Below the pieces are notes generated by a model. That model did no database searches and had not been told where the DNA came from. It was given only the letters and a program-made list of their open reading frames with translations. DNA of 15,144 bases from positions 1 through 15,144 of the forward strand of contig DKBE01000021.1 in the NCBI GenBank assembly GCA_002451085.1. The letters run 5' to 3'. Both the position numbers and the translations under genes were made by a program. Shown here piece by piece: positions 6,635-13,736 of this stretch; within the stretch, counting starts at the first letter, position 1; each line of letters opens with the position of its first letter. Origin of the DNA: Proteobacteria bacterium UBA6908. GTDB taxonomy: Bacteria; Pseudomonadota; Gammaproteobacteria; Acidiferrobacterales; UBA6901.

Positions 6635-7996
6635 ATGAGAATCGTTCGTTTCGGATTTGCGCTCGCGGTGCTGTCGCTCGCCGCGTGCAGCCCGGTGCAG
6701 GAAGTCACACTCGAAAATGGCCTCAAGGTGCTGGTGAAGGAAGATCACCGCGCGCCGGTCGTGGTCTCGCAGATCTGGTACAAGGTCGGTGCCAGCGATG
6801 AACCGGACGGTCAGACCGGCATCGCACACGTACTGGAACACATGATGTTCAAGGGCACGGCCCGTTATCCGGCCGGCGCCTTCTCGCGCATCATTGCCGA
6901 GAACGGCGGGCGCGAGAACGCCTTTACCGGCGCCGACTACACCGCGTATTTCCAGCAGCTGGAGAAATCCCGACTGCCGGTCGCCTTCGAGCTGGAAGCC
7001 GATCGCATGCAGAACCTGCTGCTGGACGACAAGGAGTTTGCCAAGGAAGTGCGCGTGGTCATGGAAGAGCGCCGCCTGCGCACTGACGATCAGCCGGAAG
7101 CCCTGGCGTTTGAGAAGTTCATGGCCACGGCCTTCACCACCCATTCCTACAAGAATCCCATCATCGGCTGGATGCGCGATCTGGAGGCGTTGACGATCGA
7201 CGACGTGCGCGCCTGGTACCGGCGCTGGTATGTGCCGAACAACGCCACTCTTGTAGTGGTGGGCGACGTCAACCCGCGCGAGGTGATCGCGCTGGCGCGT
7301 GAACATTTCGGCAAGATTCCGTCGCGTCCGGTGGAGCGCACCCGCATCCCGCCCGAACCGGCGCAAACGGAAATGCGCCGTTCGACGCTGAAGGCCCCGG
7401 CGCAGGTGCCCAACCTGGTGCTCGGCTTCCACGTGCCGGTGTACACGGCGAACGGTGACAATGCCGAGGCCTATGCCCTGCAGGTGCTGTCCGGCGTGCT
7501 CGATGGCGGGCAGAGCGCACGCTTCGAACGCGAGCTGGTGCGTAACCAGGAGATTGCCGCCAGCATCGGTTCCGGCTATAACGCCGCGACCAAGAATCCA
7601 ACGCTGTTCATCATCAGTGCCACGCCGGCACGCGCGCATACGGTCAAGGAGCTGGAAGCGGCGATTCGCGCACAACTCAAACGCGTGCAGGATGAGCCGG
7701 TGGCCGAGTCTGAACTGGAACGCGTCAAGGCGCAGGTGGCGGCGGGCAACGTCTTCCAGCGTGACTCGATTTTTTACCAGGCCATGCAGATGGGCACCCT
7801 CGAAACAGTCGGTCTCGACTGGCGCATGCTCAATCGGTATGTCGACAGCATTCAGGCGGTGACCGCGGCCCAGGTTCAGGCCGTGGCGAAGAAATATCTC
7901 ACCGAATCCAATTTGACCGTCACCGTGCTCGAACCGCAGCCGGGGTCAACCCGTCCACGTCCGGCCCGTCCGGCGGGAGGCGCGCATGTCCATTAA
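6635..7996 (+). CDS. M16 family zinc metallopeptidase, lipoprotein, catalytic subunit
   Basis: This is a pitrilysin/insulinase-family peptidase (M16B-like, 453 residues) expected in the cell envelope. The zinc-binding inverted motif HVLEH (65-69) is intact, and the third ligand is provided by Glu144 or Glu145 in VVMEERR, at the usual distance. The start ATG 6635-6637 has AAAGGA directly upstream. It gives a short signal sequence ending in the lipobox LAAC (15-18), followed by Ser, which predicts lipidation and sorting to the outer membrane. The frame is open from 6572, but that longer start lacks a ribosome-binding site and would spoil the signal peptide. Its end overlaps the second M16 gene by 11 bases. 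As in many proteobacteria, an active subunit is paired with an inactive one, probably a heterodimer. The substrate is unknown. Confidence 0.93.
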   Translation: MRIVRFGFALAVLSLAACSPVQEVTLENGLKVLVKEDHRAPVVVSQIWYKVGASDEPDGQTGIAHVLEHMMFKGTARYPAGAFSRIIAENGGRENAFTGADYTAYFQQLEKSRLPVAFELEADRMQNLLLDDKEFAKEVRVVMEERRLRTDDQPEALAFEKFMATAFTTHSYKNPIIGWMRDLEALTIDDVRAWYRRWYVPNNATLVVVGDVNPREVIALAREHFGKIPSRPVERTRIPPEPAQTEMRRSTLKAPAQVPNLVLGFHVPVYTANGDNAEAYALQVLSGVLDGGQSARFERELVRNQEIAASIGSGYNAATKNPTLFIISATPARAHTVKELEAAIRAQLKRVQDEPVAESELERVKAQVAAGNVFQRDSIFYQAMQMGTLETVGLDWRMLNRYVDSIQAVTAAQVQAVAKKYLTESNLTVTVLEPQPGSTRPRPARPAGGAHVH

Positions 7997-9314
7997 ATCC
8001 CTGCTGGCCGCCGGTGGCGCACTGCTGTTGCTGGCGGTGGCGCCGGGGGCCGGCGCCACGCCGAAAATCGAACACTGGACGCTGGCGAACGGCGCGCGTA
8101 TCTACTTCGTGGAAAACCATGACCTGCCGATGCTGGTTGTGCAGGCGGCGTTCGACGCCGGTTCCGCGCGCGATCCGGACAATCGCAACGGGCTGTCCAC
8201 GATGACCAACAGCCTGCTGAATGACGGCAGCGGCAATCTGGATGCCGATGCCATCGCGGCGCGTCTCGAGGGCCTGGGGGCCGAATACGGCGCCGGCAGC
8301 GATCGCGACATGGCCAGCGTCAGCCTGCGCGTGCTTTCCGACCGTGCGCGGCGCGACCCGGCGCTCGAGCTGTTCGCGCAATTGATCCGGACACCGTCAT
8401 ATCCAGCGTCCGCGCTGGAGCGCGACCGCGGCCGCGCCTTGCTCGGCCTCAAGCAGGCCAAACAGTCGCCGGGCGATGTCGTGAACAAGGCCTTCTTTGC
8501 CCAGCTGTATGAAAAGCATCCCTACGCCCGGCCTACGGAAGGCAGTGAACAAGGTATCCAGGCACTGACCCGTGCGGACCTGGTGGCGTTTCACCAGCGC
8601 TATTATGTCGGGCGCAATGCGGTGCTGGCCCTGATCGGCGACGTCAGCCGCAGCGAGGCCCGGCGGATTGCCGAACAGGTGGTGGGCACGTTGCCGGCCG
8701 GGGAAGCTGCGCCGCCCTTGCCGAAGGTCGAGGACCTGGTCCCGCACAAGGCGCGCGCCGAGCGCGTGATCGCCCATCCCTCGACCCAGACTCACATCAT
8801 GATGGGCGAGGCCGGGATGAGCCGCAACGATCCGGATTACTTCCCCTTGTTTGTCGGCAACTATGTGCTCGGCGGCGGCGGATTCGTGTCGCGCCTCACT
8901 GAAGAAATCCGCACCAAGCGCGGCCTGTCGTACAGCGTGTACAGCTACTTCTATCCGTTGCGCGAACCGGGCCCGTTCATCATCGGTTTGCAGACCGCCA
9001 ACAGCCAGACCAAACAGGCGCTCACCGTGGCGCGCCGGGTGCTCACCGATTTTACGGAGCACGGCCCGACCGAGGCCGAGCTGATTGCCGCCAAGAAGAA
9101 TCTTACCGGCGGGTTCCCGCTGCGCATCGACAGCAGTCGCAAGATTGCCGAGTACCTGACCGTGATCGGCTTCTACCAGCTGCCGCTCACCTATCTGGAT
9201 GATTTCATCCCGCGCGTCGAGGCGGTCACGGCCGAGCAGATTCGCGACGCCTTCCGTCGCCGCATCCACTTGCCGCACATGGTCACGGTGATCGTGGGTG
9301 GGTCAGGACACTAA
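7986..9314 (+). CDS. M16 family peptidase homologue, non-catalytic subunit
   Basis: This 442-residue M16 protein is the partner of the preceding peptidase. The N-terminus has a Sec signal peptide (K4, hydrophobic 6-19, probable cleavage after AGA near 24), predicting a periplasmic protein. Where the active subunit has HxxEH, this protein reads NGLSTMTNSLL, so the zinc ligands are missing and it should not hydrolyse peptides alone. It keeps the C-terminal substrate-gripping segment with an Arg and Tyr (TKRGLSYSVYSYF, around 305-325), which in M16B heterodimers such as mitochondrial processing peptidase is supplied by the non-catalytic chain. GGGAGG at 7975-7980 is placed correctly for the ATG at 7986. 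It overlaps rsmD by 17 bases. Confidence 0.92.
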   Translation: MSIKSLLAAGGALLLLAVAPGAGATPKIEHWTLANGARIYFVENHDLPMLVVQAAFDAGSARDPDNRNGLSTMTNSLLNDGSGNLDADAIAARLEGLGAEYGAGSDRDMASVSLRVLSDRARRDPALELFAQLIRTPSYPASALERDRGRALLGLKQAKQSPGDVVNKAFFAQLYEKHPYARPTEGSEQGIQALTRADLVAFHQRYYVGRNAVLALIGDVSRSEARRIAEQVVGTLPAGEAAPPLPKVEDLVPHKARAERVIAHPSTQTHIMMGEAGMSRNDPDYFPLFVGNYVLGGGGFVSRLTEEIRTKRGLSYSVYSYFYPLREPGPFIIGLQTANSQTKQALTVARRVLTDFTEHGPTEAELIAAKKNLTGGFPLRIDSSRKIAEYLTVIGFYQLPLTYLDDFIPRVEAVTAEQIRDAFRRRIHLPHMVTVIVGGSGH

Positions 9315-9879
9315 ACGCAGTACAGTGCGGATCATCGGCGGCCAGTGGCGCAGCCGCCGCCTTGAATTTCCCGAACGCGACGGCTTGCGCCCGACGCCGG
9401 ATCGGGTCCGCGAAACCGTCTTCAACTGGCTGGCACCGCGGCTTGCGGGCGCGCGCTGCCTGGACCTGTTTGCCGGCAGCGGCGCCTTCGGCTTCGAGGC
9501 GCTCTCGCGCGGCGCCGCCCGGGCGGTGCTGGTCGAGCGCGACGCGAAGGCGCTCACCGCGCTGCACGACAACCGCCAACGGCTGCAGGCCGAGACAGCC
9601 GAGATCGTGGCCGGCGATGCCCTCGAGTTCCTGAACCGGCCGGTGGAGCCGTTCGATATCGTGTTCCTCGACCCGCCCTATGCCAGCGGGTTGCTTGCCC
9701 CCTGTCTGGCGCGGCTGGCAGAGCGTGGCTGGGTGCGGCCCGGCGGCTACATCTATCTGGAAGCCCCCGAGAAACAGCCCCCGGCCCTGCCGGCCGGCTG
9801 GACGTTGATGCGCAGCAAAACCGCCGGTCAGGTGGGGTATCATCTGGCTCAAAGAACAACACACGAGGAGGCTGTATGA
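9298..9879 (+). CDS. rsmD: 16S rRNA (guanine966-N2)-methyltransferase RsmD
   Basis: RsmD uses S-adenosylmethionine to methylate G966 of 16S rRNA in the assembled small-subunit head. The 193 residues show the family opening VRIIGGQWRSRRLEFP (10-25) and RPTPDRVRETVFNWL (31-45), the SAM-binding motif LDLFAGSGAFGFEA (55-68) and the catalytic motif DPPY (125-128) typical of N2-guanine and N6-adenine methylases. The start is GTG 9298-9300, inside the end of the M16 gene. A later GTG at 9325 would begin at RIIGG but would lose an N-terminal tail that homologues have. The ribosome-binding site is weak, so coupling to the upstream gene is likely. The stop overlaps coaD as ATGA. Confidence 0.95.
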   Translation: MGQDTKRSTVRIIGGQWRSRRLEFPERDGLRPTPDRVRETVFNWLAPRLAGARCLDLFAGSGAFGFEALSRGAARAVLVERDAKALTALHDNRQRLQAETAEIVAGDALEFLNRPVEPFDIVFLDPPYASGLLAPCLARLAERGWVRPGGYIYLEAPEKQPPALPAGWTLMRSKTAGQVGYHLAQRTTHEEAV

Positions 9880-10351
9880 GCGTTACCGCTCTCTACGCCG
9901 GTACGTTCGATCCGATCACCAACGGCCACAGCGACCTGGTGCGGCGTGCCACCGGGGTGTTCGACAAGGTGGTGGTGGCGATTGCCGCCAATCCGGCCAA
10001 GCAGCCGTTGTTCTCGCTCGCCGAGCGGGTCCAGCTGGCGCGCACGGTGTTGGCCGATGTGCCGCAGGCCGAGGTGGTGGGTTTCGATACGCTGCTGATC
10101 GAGTGCGTGCGCGCGCACCACGCCAAGGTGATTTTGCGCGGCCTGCGCGCGGTGTCGGATTTTGAATACGAGTTCCAGCTCGCCGGCATGAATCGCCGGC
10201 TCGACCCGGAGATCGAAACCGTGTTCATGACGCCGTCGGAGCGCGAGATGTTCGTGTCCGCCTCGCTGGTCAAGGAAATTGCCGGCCTGAAGGGCGATGT
10301 CAGCCCGTTTGTGCACCCGCAGGTGATGGAGGCGTTGCACGCCAAATTGCG

Positions 10352-10355
<4 letters not shown>
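9876..10355 (+). CDS. coaD: Phosphopantetheine adenylyltransferase CoaD
   Basis: CoaD catalyses the penultimate step of coenzyme A synthesis, joining ATP and 4'-phosphopantetheine to give dephospho-CoA and pyrophosphate, in the cytoplasm. At 159 residues it is the usual bacterial length. The nucleotidyltransferase signature TFDPITNGH (10-18) holds the TxxH-type ATP-binding His18. RGLR (88-91) and FEYEFQLAGMNR (96-107) contact the substrate, and SASLVKEIA (128-136) is the second ATP-binding motif, with Ala129 where Ser is common. A strong GAGGAGG (9865-9871) precedes the ATG, which overlaps the rsmD stop. The rsmD-coaD pair is conserved widely in bacteria. Confidence 0.97.
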
Positions 10356-10651
<296 letters not shown>

Positions 10652-10663
<12 letters not shown>

Positions 10664-11536
10664 AGTCGCGATCACCACTTCATACGGCGCTCGCCGCCGG
10701 ATCAAACCGCTGAACTCAAACACATCGAGCGCCGCCGCATAGGACGCGCGCGAGATCTCCACCGCCGGTGTCCAGCACCCCAGATGCTTGTAGGCGGCAA
10801 TCGTGCGAGTCAGCACCGCGCGGTCAATCTCCGGAAAGAAACCGGCCTCGGCCGCGGCAATCTCTTGCGGCGACGAGGCGATCACCTGCGCGCGCGCCTT
10901 TCGGTAGGCACGCACAAAGGCGCGCGCGGCGTCGGAGGCCAGCCATGCGGGGGCGGCGCACAGGCTGCTGAACGCCACCGGGCCCACGGCATCGCCCACG
11001 GCGGCCACCACGTGACCCACGCCATCCTGCTCCAGCTGTTGCGCGGCCGGTCCCTGCAGGTGTACGTAATCACCGCGTCCGTCGCGAAACGCTCGCTCCA
11101 TGGTTTGTGGCTCACCGGCATCGATTATCGTGATGCCGGTTTCATCCACCTGTTGGCGGTGCAGGGCATAGCGGAACATCGCCAGCGGCTGGAAGAAGTG
11201 ATCGATGAGGACGCGGCGGCCGAGGAGTTGCCGCCAGCTGAACTCCGGCGCCGGTTCACGACCCACCAGAAAGAATCCGTCGCGCTCGTTGATCTGCGCG
11301 AAGTGCACATAGGGCAGGGTTTCGCCGTGTTCGTACGGTGCAAAGTGCGTGGCCACCGCCGATTGCCCGATCTGCACGCTGCCATCCTGGATGCCGCCGG
11401 CCACGGTCTTTTCGGCCGTGATGACGTCATAACTCGACTCCAGGCCTTCGGCGCGCAGATGACCACCGGCCATGACCATGAGCAGCGGGCTGTAGAATGC
11501 CGAGTAGCGGGTGAAGCGGATGTGAATTCTGGCCAT
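10652..11536 (-). CDS. NMT1/THI5-like periplasmic-binding-fold protein, probably cytoplasmic
   Basis: The 294-residue protein resembles the substrate-binding-protein fold of the NMT1/THI5/SsuA group. It opens with a first strand and helix (RFTRYSAFYSPLLMVMAGGHLRAEGL, 7-32). It then has a domain-crossing region (about 83-140) and the C-terminal pattern GCWTPAVEISRASY...FEFSGLI (253-279) common in ABC-transporter binding proteins. There is no signal peptide or lipobox, and no permease or ATPase gene adjoins it. It may therefore be a cytosolic ligand-binding protein or enzyme; THI5-type pyrimidine synthases and MqnA/MqnD enzymes share this fold. It lacks an obvious Cys-rich THI5 motif. I chose ATG 11536; an in-frame GTG at 11551 is possible, and neither has a clear ribosome-binding site. 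A GATAAT -10-like box lies at 11566-11571 without a good -35. The function is not assigned. Confidence 0.72.
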
Positions 11537-11594
11537 GGGCGGCTCAAACACCGGGGTGTCGGGGAATTATCCCTGCCACCAGTACAGCGCGCCA

Positions 11595-11626
11595 GCCACC
11601 CGGAATCCGCACGGATACCGGGTGGC
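11595..11626 (-). terminator. Hairpin terminator after the FTR1-barrel gene
   Basis: GCCACCCGG and CCGGGTGGC form a 9-bp GC stem. A single A:A mismatch (T:T on the minus strand) follows, then an inner ATCC/GGAT helix around a tetraloop. It sits nine bases beyond the FTR1 gene stop. There is no T-run, so termination may be inefficient or Rho-assisted, but position and stability fit the end of the iron operon. Confidence 0.5.
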
Positions 11627-11634
11627 AGCGGAAA

Positions 11635-13191
11635 CTAGAATTCGTACTCGACCTGACCGGCCAGGGTCACGGCCGGTGTCGCGGCCGTCACGCCAAACAG
11701 CACTGCCAGTTTATATTTCCAGGCATGGTGCGAATCGGTTTTGATCTTGCCGAACATCGCCGGGCCAAGGTTGTGGCGCTGGTCGCCAGCGTTGTCCCAG
11801 TGCGTGACTTCCCCGAGATGCCCATAGCCTTCCAGGCCAAACTCCAGTTCCGGTTTGCCGAGCCATTTATATTGCCAGGCATATTCCAGGTCCCAGTCGT
11901 CCGAGGCGTTCCGGCCGGTTTCGTGCTCGAAGGTAAGGTTCACGGTGGCCAGTTGGCGGCCAAACTGCTTCTGCACGATAGGCGTCAATTCCCACTTGTT
12001 CGGGTTGCTCGATTCCCGGGCACGGGAGTACTCCACGAGGAAGCCAAAGTCCGCCCAGTACTTTCCGGGCTCAGTGAGCCGGAACAGGTTTTCCCACTCA
12101 TAGCCGGTCAATTCGTAATCCGAGCTTTCCGGCTCGCGTTCGACCTCGGCATACAGCTCGGTAAACCACCAGTCGGTGAAGCCGTGACCGATGCCAAGCT
12201 TGAATTGCTGTTCATTGCGCTGACGGCGGTCTTCGTCGAAGGTGACGTGGGCGCGCAGTTCCAGTTCGGTTTCGCCTTTCTCGATCGTCGGGTAATACAC
12301 CTTGTATCCCGCGTGCGCCGGCGACGGGTTGAAGAGGGTGAACACCGCCACCAGCAGGGCGCCGGCGGCTGCCAGCGTCGGCTTGAGCACGGCCGGCTTT
12401 TTCGAAGCCAGCGTGAGCCCGCCGATCAGCACCACGGCCAGCAGGTAGGTCACCAGCTGGATGCCACTGGGTCGATCCACGTAGCCGACCAGCGTGTGCA
12501 GCATTTCACCGGGCAGCGACTGCTGGGAAAGAATCGCTGAGCTGTCCCACAGCATCGGTGACAGCACCGGCAACCAGCCGGCCTGGCTCAGGTACGCCGC
12601 CGCCTGCGCCGCCATGCCGGCCGCCAGCAGCACCAGCAGGGCGCTGGTGACGGTGAACAGGTGACGCGTGGGAATCCGCAGCAGGCCGAAGTACAGGGCA
12701 CCGCCCATGGCCACGCCGGCCACCACCCCCAGCAGTCCGCCCAGCATCATCGCCCCGGTGTTGGTGCCGGAAACGGCGATGCCATATACAAACAACACCA
12801 CCTCCGCGCCTTCACGCAGCACCGCGAGCGCGATCACGATCGCCAGCACGTGCACCGGTCGCGATCCTTCGCTCACCGCGGCACCGACGGCATTCATCTC
12901 CGCGGCCAGCGCGCGCCCGTGCTGGGCCATCCAGAAATTATGCCAGGCGAGCATGGCGGTGGCCGTCAGCAGCACGCCGGCATTGAATAGCTCGGGTCCC
13001 ACGCCCTCGGCCGCCTGCGCGAGGGTGTCGGCAAAAAACGCCACCACACCGGCGCCGAGCAACCCGGCGCCGATGCCGGCCAGAACGTAGCGGTTGCGAT
13101 TGGCCACGCCGCGGGTGGCGGTCAGAACCAGGCCGATGATGAGGGCGGCCTCGATCACTTCACGAAAAACGATCAATGCAGTGCTGAACAT
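11635..13191 (-). CDS. FTR1-family iron permease fused to a putative outer-membrane beta-barrel
   Basis: Residues 1-262 are a complete bacterial FTR1 permease of about seven helices. Both iron-binding REXXE motifs are present (REVIE 10-14, REGAE 126-130), as is the family's C-terminal pattern (LSQQSLPGEMLHTLVGY, 221-237). FTR1 proteins move ferric iron, delivered by a periplasmic partner, across the inner membrane. Relatives usually end near residue 275. Here the frame continues: residues 265-294 form a Sec-type signal peptide (KK/K, hydrophobic core 272-286, NPSPAHA with predicted cleavage after Ala294). Residues 295-518 are then amphipathic, aromatic-rich strands ending QVEYEF, with Phe518, Tyr516, Val514 and Leu510 placed as in a BamA-recognised barrel terminus. 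No stop or frameshift separates the parts. An in-frame GTG at 12390 could start the barrel separately, but no ribosome-binding site precedes it. The gene starts 18 bases after the cupredoxin stop. The permease call is very secure; the barrel call is inferred from pattern. Confidence 0.92.
   Translation of the reverse strand: MFSTALIVFREVIEAALIIGLVLTATRGVANRNRYVLAGIGAGLLGAGVVAFFADTLAQAAEGVGPELFNAGVLLTATAMLAWHNFWMAQHGRALAAEMNAVGAAVSEGSRPVHVLAIVIALAVLREGAEVVLFVYGIAVSGTNTGAMMLGGLLGVVAGVAMGGALYFGLLRIPTRHLFTVTSALLVLLAAGMAAQAAAYLSQAGWLPVLSPMLWDSSAILSQQSLPGEMLHTLVGYVDRPSGIQLVTYLLAVVLIGGLTLASKKPAVLKPTLAAAGALLVAVFTLFNPSPAHAGYKVYYPTIEKGETELELRAHVTFDEDRRQRNEQQFKLGIGHGFTDWWFTELYAEVEREPESSDYELTGYEWENLFRLTEPGKYWADFGFLVEYSRARESSNPNKWELTPIVQKQFGRQLATVNLTFEHETGRNASDDWDLEYAWQYKWLGKPELEFGLEGYGHLGEVTHWDNAGDQRHNLGPAMFGKIKTDSHHAWKYKLAVLFGVTAATPAVTLAGQVEYEF
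12310..12390 (-). other. Internal signal peptide linking FTR1 to the barrel domain
   Basis: Codons 268-294 of the FTR1 fusion encode a basic start (Lys270, after Lys264-Lys265), an Ala/Leu/Val core and the c-region PSPAHA, a good signal peptidase I site. With an even split of the permease helices leaving its C-terminus cytoplasmic, this segment is oriented correctly to export what follows. A 7-bp imperfect hairpin (minus strand CTGGCTT-CGAAA-AAGCCGG) lies immediately before the GTG at 12390-12388. Confidence 0.65.
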
Positions 13192-13209
13192 GGTGGAATC
13201 CGGATCAGG

Positions 13210-13542
13210 TTATTTGACGACGATGTGGCCAGTGGCGGTCTTCGGATTGAATTCGCCAAAGAACGGGTAGCGGCCGGGCGTGAGCGGGCCGATGTAAATC
13301 GTGGCCTTGCTGTTGCCGGGAATGATCTTCTCGCGGTTGAGCGGGTGGCTTTCAAACTCTTCCGGGGTCGGGTCCTGGTTCTCGACAATCAGCTTCACTT
13401 TCTGGCCGGCCGGGATCACCAGCTCAGCCGGCTGGAAGCGGTGGTCCTTGATCACCAGTCGGTATTCCGCGGTTTCGGCCGCGGCCGGCAGGGCCAGTGA
13501 AAACGCCAGCGCGGCGGGCAGCACCAGATCACTTAATCGCAT
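13210..13542 (-). CDS. Periplasmic cupredoxin-fold protein of the FTR1 iron operon
   Basis: This is a 110-residue exported protein with a cupredoxin (EfeO/P19-like beta-sandwich) domain. The signal peptide covers about residues 1-22 (LPAAA-E cleavage). The mature part carries the family pattern HRFQPAELVIPAGQKV (34-49), EEFESHPLNREKIIP (61-75) and PLTPGRYPFFGEFNP (86-100). Such proteins are regularly encoded beside FTR1 permeases and are thought to present iron, or to assist copper-linked oxidation, in the periplasm. There is no Cys, and no Met besides the initiator, so a blue type-1 copper site cannot form. From memory, relatives often have His where Asn99 stands in GEFNP. The start ATG 13542 has GGAG (13551-13554) eight bases upstream; an in-frame GTG at 13551 overlaps that site and is rejected. 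A Fur box lies just upstream. Confidence 0.9.
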   Translation of the reverse strand: MRLSDLVLPAALAFSLALPAAAETAEYRLVIKDHRFQPAELVIPAGQKVKLIVENQDPTPEEFESHPLNREKIIPGNSKATIYIGPLTPGRYPFFGEFNPKTATGHIVVK

Positions 13543-13581
13543 GATAAACACTCCAATCAGAGAATTAGAAATTGTTAATAT

Positions 13582-13600
13582 GCAAATGATAATGATTCGC
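13582..13600. promoter_or_regulatory. Fur box controlling the cupredoxin-FTR1 operon
   Basis: GCAAATGATAATGATTCGC matches the 19-bp Fur consensus GATAATGATAATCATTATC at 14 positions, including an unbroken nine-base core AATGATAAT. It lies 40 bases before the cupredoxin start and overlaps the best -10 candidate, where Fur-Fe2+ would block RNA polymerase under iron-replete conditions. This fits the iron-transport content of the operon. Confidence 0.8.
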
Positions 13601-13614
13601 GTTTGTTAATGCAA
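13586..13614 (-). promoter_or_regulatory. Candidate promoter of the cupredoxin-FTR1 operon
   Basis: On the minus strand TTGCAT (13614-13609) and TATCAT (13591-13586, 5 of 6) are spaced by 17 bases. The -35 is weak, but the -10 lies inside the Fur box and leaves a leader of about 35-40 bases before the ATG. Confidence 0.45.
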
Positions 13615-13650
13615 GCAGGATGTATTTGCAGACGGGCGGAAGGCCCGAGC

Positions 13651-13674
13651 CGGAAAAAACGCGGTTTTTTACCG
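13651..13674. terminator. A/T-stem hairpin, possible bidirectional terminator
   Basis: CGG-AAAAAAC-GCG-GTTTTTT-A-CCG forms a 7-bp stem extended by three GC pairs across a single bulge. Each strand carries a run of six T. It lies between the halogenase-like gene and the iron operon promoter, downstream of a stronger hairpin, so it could act as a second terminator for minus-strand transcripts. Confidence 0.5.
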
Positions 13675-13694
13675 AGGAAAACTTGGCAGGGCAA

Positions 13695-13732
13695 CGCCAA
13701 CCCGGGTGCCGTGAACGGCACCCGGGTTGGCG
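13695..13732 (-). terminator. 18-bp perfect inverted repeat after the halogenase-like gene
   Basis: CGCCAACCCGGGTGCCGT and its exact reverse complement are separated by only GA, so the RNA would form a 17-bp stem with a TGAA/TTCA tetraloop. It begins four bases beyond the halogenase-like stop. On the minus strand it is followed by TTGCCC, so the T-tract is poor, but the very stable stem and position support a terminator or mRNA 3' stabiliser. Confidence 0.7.
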
Positions 13733-13736
13733 GAGA

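Noticed and set aside
6597..7675. Minus-strand 358-codon open frame opposite the M16 peptidase
   Set aside because: The plus strand encodes an M16 enzyme with an intact HxxEH and a lipobox; the antisense product resembles nothing.
10784..11638. Plus-strand 284-codon open frame opposite the NMT1-like gene
   Set aside because: The minus-strand product has coherent binding-protein architecture; the plus-strand product has no recognisable pattern and His/Arg/Gly-rich composition.
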